Shown: positions 43,166 through 53,440, counted from the stretch's first letter. The stretch: 64,000 nucleotides of DNA from Microbacterium lushaniae (GCF_008727775.1 NZ_CP044232.1:1860001-1924000), one strand, 5' to 3'. Notes: generated by a model from the letters alone, not told the origin. Program-made: numbers and translations.

Positions 43166-44677
43166 GTGGAAGACGAACCGACCGTCACGGAAGAGGGGGG
43201 CACGGCACGGGTGCATCCGGAGCACGGCCGTCAGGTCGGCGATCCGTTCGGGCTGGACCTGCAGCGCATCCAGTTCTCCCCGTACTTCTCCCGGCTGTCG
43301 GCCGTGACCCAGGTGGTTTCGCCGTCCATCTCCGGCGCTCCCGTGCACAACCGCCTCACCCACACCCTCAAGGTGAGCGCCATCGCGCGCGCCGTCGCCC
43401 GTCATCTGAACGATCGCTCCCAGCGCTCCGGAGGACCTGAGGTCTGCAACGAGACCGTCGTGGAGTGCGCAGCCCACGCGCACGACCTCGGGCATCCTCC
43501 GTTCGGTCACCTCGGGGAGTCGGTGCTCAACCGGGTCGCGCGCGAAGAGCTCGGTCTCACCGACGGGTTCGAGGGCAACGCGCAGACCTACCGCATCCTG
43601 ACCGCACTGGACGTCACCGAGCACGTGCCCACAGGCCTCAACCTCACGTCGGCCGTGCGGGTGGCGACGGCGAAATACCCGTGGACGCCCGCGGTCAACA
43701 GCGAGCAGCTGGGCGAGCGTGGTGCACCCCGCGGCATGCGGCGGACGGCGGAGCGGGGGCTGCACGTCTTCAAGTACTCCGCCTACGAGATCGACGGGGC
43801 CGACCTCGAGCAGGCGCGCACCCAGCTGGGGATCGCACCCTTCCGGCAGTCGGTGGAAGGGGCGGTGATGGACATCGCCGACGACATCGCGTACTCCGTC
43901 CACGACGTCGACGACTTCTATCGCGCGGGGATCCTCAACCACGCACCGATCGCGGCGGAGTTCGACGGATGGCTGGAGGCGGCCGCCCAGTGGCGCGGGC
44001 GCGACGACGACGAGGTGCGCGCGGAGACCGAGCGCGGTGCGGCCATCGAGAGGCTCCGCCGCAAGATGCGCCGCGACGACGCGTGGGTGGCCGACGACGA
44101 CGCCTTCCACGACGCGGTCTCGACCGTGCACGAGGAGCTCGTGGACGACCTGCTGGCGCGTCCGTTCGACGGGTCGCTGACCGCCGAACGGCAACTCGCC
44201 ACCTTCACGGACCGGTGGATCCGCGCGCTCCAGGCCTCCGCGGCGCCGACCTCGGCGGATGACCCGCGCTCGGGGCCGATCCGCCTGTCGACCACGGCGT
44301 GGCACCACGTCGAGGTGCTGAAGTTCGTGCACAAGCACTTCGTCCTCAGCCGCCCCGACCTCGCGATCCACCAGCGCGGGCTCAGCCGCATCCTGAGCCG
44401 CTCCGTGCATGCTCTGATGGCCTGGCTCGAAGACGAACACGATCGCGACCGCGTCCCCCGCCGGCTGCAGGAACTCATCGAGCTCGCGCGGGACGGATAC
44501 GAGCCGTTCCGTCGCAGCGGCCGCTCCCCCCGCACCGCGGACGAGCGCGACCGGCTGGCCCAGGCCCGCGGGGTGCTCGACTATGTCGCATCCCTCACCG
44601 ACGCGCAGGCGTTCACGTTCTCGGAGGCCATCTCCGGGCGGGCCGACCGGCTGTGGTCCGTGGGGCAGGGCCTCTGA
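43166..44677 (+). CDS. dgt: Deoxynucleoside triphosphate triphosphohydrolase (Dgt-like, HD domain)
   Basis: A 503-aa enzyme that hydrolyses dNTPs to deoxynucleosides and triphosphate, helping control dNTP pools. The HD motifs are visible as NRLTHTLKVSAIARA, CAAHAHDLGHPPFGHLGE and FEGNAQTYRIL, followed by DIADDIAYSVHDVDDF, the second catalytic Asp region. Length and order match actinobacterial deoxyguanosinetriphosphate triphosphohydrolase-like proteins. The GTG start has GAGAGGA upstream, and TACACT at 43123-43128 is a plausible -10. Confidence 0.93.
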   Translation: MEDEPTVTEEGGTARVHPEHGRQVGDPFGLDLQRIQFSPYFSRLSAVTQVVSPSISGAPVHNRLTHTLKVSAIARAVARHLNDRSQRSGGPEVCNETVVECAAHAHDLGHPPFGHLGESVLNRVAREELGLTDGFEGNAQTYRILTALDVTEHVPTGLNLTSAVRVATAKYPWTPAVNSEQLGERGAPRGMRRTAERGLHVFKYSAYEIDGADLEQARTQLGIAPFRQSVEGAVMDIADDIAYSVHDVDDFYRAGILNHAPIAAEFDGWLEAAAQWRGRDDDEVRAETERGAAIERLRRKMRRDDAWVADDDAFHDAVSTVHEELVDDLLARPFDGSLTAERQLATFTDRWIRALQASAAPTSADDPRSGPIRLSTTAWHHVEVLKFVHKHFVLSRPDLAIHQRGLSRILSRSVHALMAWLEDEHDRDRVPRRLQELIELARDGYEPFRRSGRSPRTADERDRLAQARGVLDYVASLTDAQAFTFSEAISGRADRLWSVGQGL

Positions 44678-44718
44678 CCTCGGGCGGAGACTGCTCGCCG
44701 CCCTAGACTGGACGGCGA

Positions 44719-44791
44719 GGGCCTTTAGCTCAGCTGGTAGAGCGCCACGTTTACACCGTGGATGTCGTCGGTTCGATCCCGGCAGGGCCCA
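44719..44791 (+). tRNA. tRNA-Val (UAC anticodon)
   Basis: A full cloverleaf folds here: acceptor GGGCCTT pairs with AGGGCCC, the D arm is AGCTCAGCTGGTAGAGC, the anticodon loop is TTTACAC with TAC at 44752-44754, and the T arm contains GGTTCGATCC. CCA is encoded at 44792-44794. TAGACT at 44704-44709 is a plausible -10 box. Confidence 0.97.
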
Positions 44792-44867
44792 CCACCACAT
44801 CGGCGCACCGTCCCCGGGCGCTCACGTTCTCCGACTGCGATGCGGCCCGCCCGTCTCTGCCCGACGG

Positions 44868-45188
44868 TCATAGCCGCTGGGGAGAACCCTCATCTGCGGA
44901 GCTGCCCTGTGCGGCGACGATCTCGCGCAGTGCCTGAACGTGGCCTCGGTAGGCGTTCCTGCCGTCTTCGGTCAGCGACAGCCAGATGCGCCGCGAATCG
45001 CCGCGCGATCGTTCCTGACGGACGTATCCCGCCTCCACGAGTGCGCTGACCTGCTTACTCAGCGCAGACGCGCTCAAGCCCACCGCGTCGCGGATGACGG
45101 ACATCTCGACGCTCCCCGCGGTCTCGAGCATGGCGCACACCTTCAGCCGGTGCATCGGGTGGATCACCGCGTCGAGCTGTCCACTCAT
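44868..45188 (-). CDS. Winged-helix transcriptional regulator (MarR/ArsR-like)
   Basis: A 106-aa DNA-binding protein. It begins with VIHPMHRLKVCAML, as in small winged-helix regulators, and carries SVIRDAVGLSASALSKQVSA as the helix-turn-helix, then the wing around RGDSRRIWLSLTEDGR. The ATG overlaps the membrane protein stop (ATGA), so the two are co-translated. It probably binds the two TTTCC-N5-GGAAA sites upstream of the operon and controls its own synthesis. The ligand is unknown. Confidence 0.85.
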   Translation of the reverse strand: MSGQLDAVIHPMHRLKVCAMLETAGSVEMSVIRDAVGLSASALSKQVSALVEAGYVRQERSRGDSRRIWLSLTEDGRNAYRGHVQALREIVAAQGSSADEGSPQRL

Positions 45189-45616
45189 CGGCGCGTGCTC
45201 CGGAAGTGCAGGACCGCGCCGATGCTGTAGCAGGACGTCGCCCCGACCGCGCACGCGATGATGCCCCAGTCGAAGTCTGCCAAGCGGGCGAGCAACGAGC
45301 CGAGCACGAACACGCTCGCGACGGCAACGAGCAGGAGGAACCCGCGACTGGTGGGAACTGCGAACGGCGCCCCCATTCGTCGTCCGGCCCAGTAGTTGAG
45401 GGCGACCAGTGCGACCGCCAGCGCCCCCACCACGAGAGCCCCGATCGTCGATGAGTCGACCAGTCCTGCGATGGCCACCCCTCCCAGGAGCAGGGCGTTG
45501 ATCACATACAGCCAGATCGGCCAGGGGCGGTCTCGCACCGCGGTCTGAGCGTCGGCGATGGCGTCGAGGCTCGCGGCGGCTTCACCAGGATCCGGAATGG
45601 CAGCGGTAGTTTCCAT
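45185..45616 (-). CDS. Small membrane protein co-expressed with a winged-helix regulator
   Basis: A 143-aa protein with about four hydrophobic helices (PIWLYVINALLLGGVAIAGL, ALVVGALAVALVALNYWAG, FLLLVAVASVFVLGSLLA and IIACAVGATSCYSIGAV). It has no recognised domain. An inverted repeat (45609-45625) covers its start codon, suggesting repression by the downstream regulator. Confidence 0.75.
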   Translation of the reverse strand: METTAAIPDPGEAAASLDAIADAQTAVRDRPWPIWLYVINALLLGGVAIAGLVDSSTIGALVVGALAVALVALNYWAGRRMGAPFAVPTSRGFLLLVAVASVFVLGSLLARLADFDWGIIACAVGATSCYSIGAVLHFRSTRR

Positions 45617-45625
45617 AACGGAAAC
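45609..45625. promoter_or_regulatory. Inverted-repeat operator overlapping a start codon
   Basis: GTTTCC-ATAAC-GGAAAC is a perfect repeat with 6-nt arms and includes the ATG (45614-45616) of the membrane protein gene. Confidence 0.6.
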
Positions 45626-45637
45626 GATAACAAATGC

Positions 45638-45652
45638 TTTCCGATTTGGAAA
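45638..45652. promoter_or_regulatory. Second copy of the TTTCC-N5-GGAAA operator
   Basis: TTTCC-GATTT-GGAAA has 5-nt arms identical to the first site, 28 bp away centre to centre, within a locally AT-rich stretch that should hold the promoter. Confidence 0.55.
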
Positions 45653-45774
45653 TCATTTTTCCCGATGATCCCCGCGGCGGGAGCGAGGAGTGGGCCCCCG
45701 CCAGGAGGGAACGGACAGCATCCTGAGGTCCTTACCGCGCGTCCTCCGGGGGTCCGGCCGCGCTGCTGACTCGC

Positions 45775-45780
45775 TAGGCT
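45775..45780 (+). promoter_or_regulatory. -10 box for aceE
   Basis: TAGGCT lies 92 nt upstream of the GTG and would give a leader of about 85 nt. Confidence 0.4.
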
Positions 45781-45872
45781 GGTCGAGGTGCGCGTTGTAC
45801 AGAGCGGACAACGCTTCGTGCGCACCATTGGCGATTGCCTGGCACGATCTGCCAGCCGAAGAAAGGTCTTCC

Positions 45873-48599
45873 GTGACTGTTCACGATCAGGATCCGTACT
45901 CGCAGGGACCGCTCGACAGCGATCCCGACGAGACCGCTGAATGGCAGGAATCCCTCCAGCAGCTCGTGCAGGCCAAGGGCCACGGACGCGGCCGGGAGAT
46001 CATGCTGAGCCTCCTCAAGGCGTCCAAGGACCTGCACCTGGGCGTGCCCATGGTGCCCACCACCGACTACATCAACACGATCGCCCCCGAGAACGAGCCG
46101 GAGTTCCCCGGCGACGAGGAGATCGAGCGCCGCTACCGCGCGTGGGTCCGGTGGAACGCCGCGATCACCGTGCACCGCGCGCAGCGCCCCGGCATCGGCG
46201 TGGGCGGCCACATCTCCACCTACGCCTCGTCGGCGGCTCTCTACGAGGTCGGCTTCAACCACTTCTTCCGCGGCCACGACCACCCCTCCGGCGGCGACCA
46301 GATCTTCATCCAGGGCCACGCCTCCCCCGGCACCTACGCCCGCGCATTCCTGGAGGGACGCCTCACCGAGGCCCAGCTCGACGGGTTCCGCCAGGAGAAG
46401 TCGGCCGCACCCAACGGCATCCCCTCCTACCCGCACCCGCGCCTCATGCCGGAGTTCTGGCAGTTCCCCACCGTCTCGATGGGGCTCGGGCCGATCAACG
46501 CCATCTACCAGGCGATGACCAACAAGTACCTCACCAACCGTGGCATCAAGGACGCCGGCGAGTCGCACGTGTGGGCCTTCCTCGGCGACGGCGAGATGGA
46601 TGAGGTCGAAAGCCGCGGTCAGCTCCAGGTCGCCGCCAACGAAGGCCTGGACAACCTGACCTTCGTCATCAACGCGAACCTGCAGCGCCTGGACGGCCCG
46701 GTCCGCGGAAACGGCAAGATCATCCAGGAGCTGGAGAGCTTCTTCCGCGGCGCCGGCTGGAACGTCATCAAGGTGGTGTGGGGCCGCGAGTGGGACGACC
46801 TGCTCAAGCGCGACACCGACGGTGCGCTGCTGAACCTCATGAACGCCACCCCCGACGGCGACTACCAGACCTACAAGGCCGAGAGCGGCGCCTACGTGCG
46901 CGAGCACTTCTTCGGGCGCGACGAGCGCGCCGCCGCGCTCGTGAAGGACTACTCCGACGAGCAGATCTGGAACCTCAAACGCGGTGGTCACGACTACCGC
47001 AAGGTGTACGCGGCCTTCAAGGCGGCCGTCGAGCACAAGGGCCAGCCGACCGTGATCATCGCCAAGACCATCAAGGGCTACGGCCTGGGTCCGCACTTCG
47101 AGGGCCGCAACGCGACCCACCAGATGAAGAAGATGACCCTCGACGACCTCAAGCTCTTCCGCGACGCGATGCACATCCCGATCAGCGACGCCAAGCTCGA
47201 GGAGAACCCCTACCTCCCGCCGTACTACAACCCCGGCGCGCAGGACGAGACGATCCAGTACCTGCTCGAGCGCCGCCGCGACCTCGGCGGGTTCCTGCCC
47301 GAGCGTCGCACGCACCACGTGGGGCTGTCGCTGCCTGGAGACGACGCCTACGCCCTGCCCAAGAAGGGCTCGGGAACGCAGGAGGTCGCCACGACCATGG
47401 CGTTCGTGCGCCTGCTCAAGGACCTCCTCCGCGCCAAGGACTTCGGGCACCGGATCGTCCCGATCATCCCCGACGAGGCCCGCACCTTCGGGATGGACGC
47501 GTACTTCCCGACCGCGAAGATCTACAACCCGAACGGTCAGCACTACACCTCCGTCGACCGTGAGCTGCTCCTGGCGTACAAGGAGAGCCCGCAGGGCCAG
47601 ATCATCCACGTCGGCATCAACGAAGCCGGCGCCCTCGCGGCGTTCACCGGCACCGGGACGGCGTACTCGACTCATGGTGAGCCGCTCATCCCGGTGTACG
47701 TCTTCTACTCGATGTTCGGTTTCCAGCGCACCGGCGACGCCCTGTGGGCGGCGGGCGACCAGATGGCGCGTGGCTTCCTCATCGGCGCCACGGCCGGACG
47801 CACCACCCTCACCGGCGAAGGACTTCAGCACGCCGACGGCCACTCCCCGCTGCTGGCCTCGACGAACCCGGCCGTGATCACCTACGACCCGGCGTACGGG
47901 TACGAGATCGCTCACATCGTCCGCTCGGGCATCGAGCGGATGTACGGCGGCAACCACCCCGACCCGAACGTCATGTACTACCTCACGGTGTACAACGAGC
48001 CGATCGTGCAGCCGGCGGAGCCCGAGGGCGTGGACGTCGATGGGATCGTCCGGGGCCTCCACCGCATCTCCCCGGGTTCGGGCGAAGGCCCCCGCGCGCA
48101 GGTCCTCGCCTCCGGCGTGGGGGTGCCGTGGGCGCTGGAGGCGCAGCAGCTGCTCAAGGACGACTGGGGCGTGGCCGCGGACGTGTGGTCGGTGACGTCC
48201 TGGAACGAGTTGCGTCGCGACGGGCTCGCCGCGGACTCGCACAATTTCCTCCACCCCGAGGACGCGCCACGGACGGCGTACGTCACCGAGAAGCTCGCCG
48301 GCGCGCCCGGTCCCGTCGTGGCCGTCAGCGACTTCGAGCACGCCGTGCAGGAGCAGATCCGCCCCTGGGTGCAGCACAACTACCACACGCTCGGCGCCGA
48401 CGGCTTCGGATTCTCCGACACCCGCCCGGCAGCGCGGCGCTTCTTCAAGATCGACGGCCCGTCGATCGTTGTGCGCACACTGCAGGCGCTCGCTGCCGAA
48501 GGCGCGGTGGATCCGCAGCTGTCGGTGCAGGCGATCGAGAAGTACCGTCTGCACGATGTGACGGCCGGCACGAGCGGAAACGCCGGCGGGGAGAGCTGA
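45873..48599 (+). CDS. aceE: Pyruvate dehydrogenase E1 component (homodimeric)
   Basis: A 908-aa thiamine-diphosphate enzyme that decarboxylates pyruvate and transfers the acetyl group to lipoyl-E2. The ThDP-binding motif is [16 protein letters not shown] (GDG at residue ~238), and H and N residues of the active site lie in [19 protein letters not shown]. The length is as expected for actinobacterial AceE. The GTG start is preceded by GAAAGG. The E2 and E3 subunits are encoded separately at 6.3-9.6 kb. Confidence 0.96.
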   Translation: MTVHDQDPYSQGPLDSDPDETAEWQESLQQLVQAKGHGRGREIMLSLLKASKDLHLGVPMVPTTDYINTIAPENEPEFPGDEEIERRYRAWVRWNAAITVHRAQRPGIGVGGHISTYASSAALYEVGFNHFFRGHDHPSGGDQIFIQGHASPGTYARAFLEGRLTEAQLDGFRQEKSAAPNGIPSYPHPRLMPEFWQFPTVSMGLGPINAIYQAMTNKYLTNRGIKDAGESHVWAFLGDGEMDEVESRGQLQVAANEGLDNLTFVINANLQRLDGPVRGNGKIIQELESFFRGAGWNVIKVVWGREWDDLLKRDTDGALLNLMNATPDGDYQTYKAESGAYVREHFFGRDERAAALVKDYSDEQIWNLKRGGHDYRKVYAAFKAAVEHKGQPTVIIAKTIKGYGLGPHFEGRNATHQMKKMTLDDLKLFRDAMHIPISDAKLEENPYLPPYYNPGAQDETIQYLLERRRDLGGFLPERRTHHVGLSLPGDDAYALPKKGSGTQEVATTMAFVRLLKDLLRAKDFGHRIVPIIPDEARTFGMDAYFPTAKIYNPNGQHYTSVDRELLLAYKESPQGQIIHVGINEAGALAAFTGTGTAYSTHGEPLIPVYVFYSMFGFQRTGDALWAAGDQMARGFLIGATAGRTTLTGEGLQHADGHSPLLASTNPAVITYDPAYGYEIAHIVRSGIERMYGGNHPDPNVMYYLTVYNEPIVQPAEPEGVDVDGIVRGLHRISPGSGEGPRAQVLASGVGVPWALEAQQLLKDDWGVAADVWSVTSWNELRRDGLAADSHNFLHPEDAPRTAYVTEKLAGAPGPVVAVSDFEHAVQEQIRPWVQHNYHTLGADGFGFSDTRPAARRFFKIDGPSIVVRTLQALAAEGAVDPQLSVQAIEKYRLHDVTAGTSGNAGGES

Positions 48600-48606
48600 T
48601 CCACCG

Positions 48607-49827
48607 ATGACCGCGGGTAAGACCAAGCCCGCCGAGAAAGCCGAGACGCTGGCGTGGCTGCGCCGGATCTCGGGGGATCTGGCGACGGCGACCATCAAGC
48701 GCCTCGACGACTCCCTCCCCTGGTACGCCGAGATGCCACCGGCCCGCCGCTCAGCGGTGGGCTTGGTGGCGCAGGCGGGCATCACCTCGTTCATCCAGTG
48801 GTACGACGACCCCACGTCCACGCCGTGGATCGCGGCCGACATCTTCGCTGTCGCGCCGCGGGAACTGCTGCGCAGCGTGAGCCTGCAGCAGACGCTGCAG
48901 CTCATCCGCGCGACGGTGGAAGTGACGGAGGAGCGCGTCACCGGCCGCAGCGACGACGTCCGCGACGCGATCCTGCTGTACTCGCGTGAAGTCGCCTTCG
49001 CCGCCGCCGACGTCTACGCGCGAGCGGCGGAGGCCCGGGGCCTGTGGGACGCACGTCTGGAAGCACTCGTGGTGGATTCGATCCTCACCGGCGAGGCCGA
49101 CGAGGAGCTGCCCAGCCGCATCGCGGCGCTGGGCTGGCACGGTCACGGAGAGGTCGCCGTGCTCGTGGGCACCACTCCCCCGCAGCTCGATGTCGATCAA
49201 CTGCGTCGCACCGCCCGCAAGCTCGGCGTAGACGTGCTGATCGGCGTGCAGGGCACACGGCTGGTCCTCGTGGTGGGGCGCGCGCAGCCGGCCCGCAACG
49301 ACGACACCACCCCCGAGCTCCCGTTCGTCGAGATCACCCGGCGCCTTGAGCCCGGATTCGGCACCGGCCACCTCGTCCTGGGCCCCACCGTCCCCGCCCT
49401 CGTCGACGCCGGACAGAGCGCCCGCGCGGCGCTCGCAGGATTCGCGGTGGCACGTGCGTGGCGCGGCGCCCCGCGCCCCGTCGAGGCGGACGACCTGCTC
49501 CCCGAACGAGCCCTGGCCGGCGACCCTCTCGCCAAGCAGACCCTCGTCGAGCGCATCTACCGCCCGCTGCACACCCACAGCACCGATCTCGTGTCCACCC
49601 TGTGGAGCTACCTCGACAACGGCCGTTCCCTCGAGGCGACCGCCCGCGAGCTGTTCGTGCACCCGAACACCGTGCGCTACCGCCTAAAGCGCGTGTCGGA
49701 GGTCATCGGATGGGATGCGACCGGCCCGCGGGAAGCGCTCATCCTGCAGACGGCTCTCATCCTCGGCGCGATCGGTACGGATGCGACGCGCCGCCGCCCC
49801 ACGACGCTCAGAAGGACACCGCAATGA
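48607..49827 (+). CDS. fasR: PucR-type transcriptional regulator, FasR-like
   Basis: A 406-aa regulator. The C-terminal PucR helix-turn-helix is clear (DNGRSLEATARELFVHPNTV, then RYRLKRVSEVIGW), and the central part (VEVTEERV... DVYARAAEARGLWDARLEAL) matches actinobacterial homologues. In Streptomyces a protein of this type in the same position activates the downstream fabD-fabH-acpP-fabF operon, so the same role is inferred. It follows aceE by 7 nt, tying acetyl-CoA production to fatty acid synthesis. Confidence 0.87.
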   Translation: MTAGKTKPAEKAETLAWLRRISGDLATATIKRLDDSLPWYAEMPPARRSAVGLVAQAGITSFIQWYDDPTSTPWIAADIFAVAPRELLRSVSLQQTLQLIRATVEVTEERVTGRSDDVRDAILLYSREVAFAAADVYARAAEARGLWDARLEALVVDSILTGEADEELPSRIAALGWHGHGEVAVLVGTTPPQLDVDQLRRTARKLGVDVLIGVQGTRLVLVVGRAQPARNDDTTPELPFVEITRRLEPGFGTGHLVLGPTVPALVDAGQSARAALAGFAVARAWRGAPRPVEADDLLPERALAGDPLAKQTLVERIYRPLHTHSTDLVSTLWSYLDNGRSLEATARELFVHPNTVRYRLKRVSEVIGWDATGPREALILQTALILGAIGTDATRRRPTTLRRTPQ

Positions 49828-49909
49828 TGTGGAGTGCCCACAAAGGTCTCGCCGATACTTGTCCGACGATCTCCGAAACCGTCCCCCACTTCCTTGACAG
49901 GATGGAACG

Positions 49910-50830
49910 GTGATCATCGCCGTCTTCCCCGGACAGGGTTCGCAGACCCCCGGGTTCCTCTCCCCGTGGCTCGCCCTCGACGGAGCGCGTGAGCGCCTCG
50001 AGCGTGCCTCGGAGGCCGCGGACGTCGACCTCATCGCCGCGGGCACGCAATGGGACGCGGACCGCATCCGCGACACCAAGATCGCCCAGCCGCTCATCGT
50101 CGCGGCGAGCCTGCTGTCGTGGGCGGCGCTGGTCGAAGAGGCGGGGAGCTCAGCCGACGGCGTCGCCGGCCATTCCGTCGGCGAGATCGCCGCGCTCGTC
50201 GCGGCCGGCGTGCTCTCCGAGGCCGAGGGGATGCGGCTGGTGGGGCTCCGCGGACGGGCGATGGCGGATGCCGCTGCGCTGGAGCAGACCGGCATGAGTG
50301 CTGTGATCGGCGGCGACTCCGGCGCGGTGCTCGCGCACCTGGAGGGTCTCGGCCTCACCGCCGCCAACCACAACGGCGGCGGCCAGATCGTGGCGGCCGG
50401 AAGCCTGCCGGCGCTGGCCGACCTCGCCGACAACCCGGTGCCCGGCAGCCGAGTGATCCCGCTGCAGGTCGCCGGTGCATTCCACACCCGGTACATGCAG
50501 CCGGCGGTCGAGGTGCTTCGTACGGCGACTGCTGAGATCGCCCCGGCCGATCCCGCTCTCACACTCTGGACCAACGCCGACGGATCGGTGGTCACCGATG
50601 GCCGTGCGGCTCTGGACCTGCTCGTTTCGCAGGTCGCCTCACCCGTGCGCTGGGATCTGTGCATGGAATCGTTCGGAACGCGCGGCGTCACCGGCGTCGT
50701 CGAACTCGCCCCCGCCGGTACCCTGACGGGGCTGGTCAAGCGAGGACTGCGCGGCACGCCCACCGTCGCCGTCAAGACGCCGGACGACATTCCCGCCGCC
50801 GTCGCGCTCCTGAAGGGACACACCGCATGA
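49910..50830 (+). CDS. fabD: Malonyl-CoA:ACP acyltransferase
   Basis: A 306-aa enzyme that loads malonyl groups onto ACP. FPGQGSQ is at residues ~5-11, the nucleophile is S89 in GHSVGEIAAL, and the histidine lies in VAGAFHTRYM. The start is GTG at 49910 after an 82-nt gap that probably holds the operon promoter (CAGGAT is 6 nt before it). Its stop overlaps the fabH start. Confidence 0.95.
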   Translation: MIIAVFPGQGSQTPGFLSPWLALDGARERLERASEAADVDLIAAGTQWDADRIRDTKIAQPLIVAASLLSWAALVEEAGSSADGVAGHSVGEIAALVAAGVLSEAEGMRLVGLRGRAMADAAALEQTGMSAVIGGDSGAVLAHLEGLGLTAANHNGGGQIVAAGSLPALADLADNPVPGSRVIPLQVAGAFHTRYMQPAVEVLRTATAEIAPADPALTLWTNADGSVVTDGRAALDLLVSQVASPVRWDLCMESFGTRGVTGVVELAPAGTLTGLVKRGLRGTPTVAVKTPDDIPAAVALLKGHTA

Positions 50831-51828
50831 CCGCCGCTCTCAGGCAGGCGCAAGGCCCCGCCCACACGAGGATCTACGCCTACGGCGCCGCGCGCGGCGA
50901 GAACGTGGTGCCCAACGACGACCTCGTCGGCCCGATCGATTCCAGCGACGAGTGGATCCGCCAGCGCACCGGCATCATCACCCGTGTGCGAGCAGGCGCC
51001 GGCACGACCGCGATCGAACTGGCCACGGCCGCCGCCGCCGAGGCGGTAGAGCACTCGGGCATCCCCGCATCCGACATCGACGCCGTCATCGTGGCCACCG
51101 TGACGAACCCGAAGCAGACGCCGTCGGTCTCGGCCATCGTCGCCGACCGGATCGGCGCGAATCCGGCCGCCGCCTACGACGTCAACGCCGCATGCGCCGG
51201 CTTCGCGTACGGCGTCGCGCAGGCCGACGCACTCGTGCGTGGGGGCGTCGTCCGCCACGCCGTGGTCGTGGGCGCCGAGAAACTCAGCGACATCGTCGAT
51301 CCCACCGATCGCAGCATCTCCTTCCTCCTCGGCGACGGCGCCGGCGCCGTCGTGATCGGCCCGAGCGACACCCCCGGCATCGGTCCGACCATCTGGGGCT
51401 CCGACGGCTCGAAGTCGGATGCGGTCGGCATGAACCACACCCTTCAGGAGTTCCGGGAGGGGCGCGCGCCGTGGCCGACGCTGCGTCAGGAAGGCCCCAC
51501 GGTGTTCCGCTGGGCGGTGTGGGAGATGGTGAAGGTCGCGCGGCAGGCCCTGGAGGCCGCCGGGGTGGAGGCATCCGACCTGTCGGCGTTCGTCCCGCAC
51601 CAGGCCAACATGCGCATCATCGACGAGTTCGCCAAGCAGCTCGGACTCCCCGACACCGTCGTGATCGGCCGAGACATCGCCACCACCGGCAACACGTCGG
51701 CCGCATCCATCCCCCTGGCCACGCACCGGCTCCTCGAGGAGCACCCCGAAGTCAGCGGCGGTCTGGCACTGCAGATCGGGTTCGGAGCGGGACTGGTGTA
51801 CGGCGCGCAGGTGGTCGTGCTCCCTTAG
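50827..51828 (+). CDS. fabH: 3-oxoacyl-ACP synthase III
   Basis: A 333-aa initiating condensing enzyme that joins an acyl-CoA primer to malonyl-ACP. The catalytic triad is C123 (NAACAGFAYG), His in PHQANMRII and Asn in TTGNTSAAS. Actinobacterial FabH usually accepts branched primers, giving iso/anteiso acids. The ATG overlaps the fabD stop (ATGA). Confidence 0.95.
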   Translation: MTAALRQAQGPAHTRIYAYGAARGENVVPNDDLVGPIDSSDEWIRQRTGIITRVRAGAGTTAIELATAAAAEAVEHSGIPASDIDAVIVATVTNPKQTPSVSAIVADRIGANPAAAYDVNAACAGFAYGVAQADALVRGGVVRHAVVVGAEKLSDIVDPTDRSISFLLGDGAGAVVIGPSDTPGIGPTIWGSDGSKSDAVGMNHTLQEFREGRAPWPTLRQEGPTVFRWAVWEMVKVARQALEAAGVEASDLSAFVPHQANMRIIDEFAKQLGLPDTVVIGRDIATTGNTSAASIPLATHRLLEEHPEVSGGLALQIGFGAGLVYGAQVVVLP

Positions 51829-51899
51829 CCGCCGCGGCGCGGACTCTAGACTGAACAAGGCCCTCCGGGGCCCGCGAACCCCAAGAACAGGAGAAACCC

Positions 51900-52148
51900 A
51901 TGGCATTCACCAACGAAGAGGTCCTCGCCGGACTGGCCGAGCTCATCACCGATGAGACCGGCATCTCGGCCGACGAGGTCGCGCTGGAGAAGTCGTTCAC
52001 GGACGACCTCGACATCGACTCGATCTCGATGATGACGATCGTGGTGAACGCCGAGGAGAAGTTCGGCGTCACCATCCCCGACGACGAGGTCAAGAACCTC
52101 AAGACCGTGGGTGACGCCGTCACCTACATCACCACGAACCAGGCGTAA
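51900..52148 (+). CDS. acpP: Acyl carrier protein
   Basis: An 82-aa acidic carrier with the phosphopantetheine site at S41 in DDLDIDSISMM. CAGGAG precedes the ATG by 6 nt. TAGACT at 51847-51852 may be an internal promoter giving extra ACP relative to the enzymes. Confidence 0.96.
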   Translation: MAFTNEEVLAGLAELITDETGISADEVALEKSFTDDLDIDSISMMTIVVNAEEKFGVTIPDDEVKNLKTVGDAVTYITTNQA

Positions 52149-52195
52149 TCGCTTGCCGGTGGGGGTTCGCCCCCACCGGTTCCCTGAGGAGCCCT

Positions 52196-53434
52196 ATGAG
52201 CACCACTCGCATCGTCGTCACCGGCATCGGCGCGTCCAGCCCCATCGGCGGCACCGCGCCGGAGAGCTGGTCCGCCCTCCTGGCGGGCGAATCCGGCGCC
52301 CGCAGCCTGGAGCACGACTGGGTCCAGGAGTATCAGCTTCCGGTCACCTTCGCCGCCGAGGCCAAGGTGCGCCCCGACACGGTCCTGCAGCGGCCAGTGG
52401 CCAAGCGCCTCGATCCCGCCTCCCAGTTCGCCATGGTCGCGGCGATGGAGGCATGGGCGGATGCGGGCAGCCCAGACGTCGACCCCGACCGCCTCGGCGT
52501 CGACTTCGCCACCGGCATCGGCGGCGTGTGGACGCTGCTGGACGCGTGGGACACCCTCCGCGAGAAGGGTCCGCGCCGCGTCATGCCGATGACGGTGCCG
52601 ATGCTCATGCCCAACGCCGCCGCGGGCAACCTCTCGCTCCACTTCGGTGCGCGTGCCTATGCGCGCACCGTGGCAAGCGCGTGCGCGTCGAGCACGGAGT
52701 CGCTCGTCAACGCCCTCTCACACCTGCGCGACGGCCTCGCCGACGTGGTGATCGCCGGCGGCACCGAGTCGGCGATCCATCCGATCACCCTCGCCGCCTT
52801 CGCCTCCATGCAGGCGTTGTCCAAGCGCAACGACAGCCCCGAGACGGCTTCGCGACCGGCCAGCATCGACCGCGACGGCTTCGTGATGGCAGAGGGGGCC
52901 GCCGTGCTCATCCTCGAAACCGAGGAGCACGCCCGCGCCCGCGGCGCCAAGATCTACGGCGCCCTCGTCGGCGGAGGCGTGACCGCCGACTCGCACCACA
53001 TCACCGCCAACGACCCGGAGGGCCACGGCGCGGCCCGCGCCGTGCGGCAGGCGCTGGAGATGGCCGGGGCGTCGCCGGATGACGTCACGCACATCAACGC
53101 GCACGCGACCTCCACGCCCGTGGGCGACCCGAACGAGTACCAGGCGCTGCGCGCCGTGTTCGGCGCTCGCGTCGACGACATCCCCGTCTCCGCGACGAAG
53201 GCCTCGACCGGACATCTGCTGGGCGGGACCGGCGCGCTCGAGGCGATCTTCACGGTGCTCGCGCTGCGCGATCGGGTGGCGCCCCCCACCATCAACCTCA
53301 CCGAGCAGGACCCCGACGTGCCGTTCCGCATCTCCGGCGAGCCCACGCAGCTCGGCGCGGGAGACCACCTAGCCATCAGCAACTCCTTCGGGTTCGGCGG
53401 GCACAACGCGGTGGTGGCCTTCGCCTCGGTGTGA
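52196..53434 (+). CDS. fabF: 3-oxoacyl-ACP synthase II
   Basis: A 412-aa elongating condensing enzyme. The nucleophile is C163 in SACASSTESLVNAL, and the two histidines are in INAHATSTPVGD and SNSFGFGGHNA. GAGGAG precedes the ATG. It is the last gene of the operon and is followed by a strong terminator. Confidence 0.95.
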   Translation: MSTTRIVVTGIGASSPIGGTAPESWSALLAGESGARSLEHDWVQEYQLPVTFAAEAKVRPDTVLQRPVAKRLDPASQFAMVAAMEAWADAGSPDVDPDRLGVDFATGIGGVWTLLDAWDTLREKGPRRVMPMTVPMLMPNAAAGNLSLHFGARAYARTVASACASSTESLVNALSHLRDGLADVVIAGGTESAIHPITLAAFASMQALSKRNDSPETASRPASIDRDGFVMAEGAAVLILETEEHARARGAKIYGALVGGGVTADSHHITANDPEGHGAARAVRQALEMAGASPDDVTHINAHATSTPVGDPNEYQALRAVFGARVDDIPVSATKASTGHLLGGTGALEAIFTVLALRDRVAPPTINLTEQDPDVPFRISGEPTQLGAGDHLAISNSFGFGGHNAVVAFASV

Positions 53435-53440
53435 CCCTGC

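Noticed and set aside
45774..48941. 1055-aa minus-strand open frame
   Set aside because: Antisense to aceE, which is a clear gene; the shadow has no domain.
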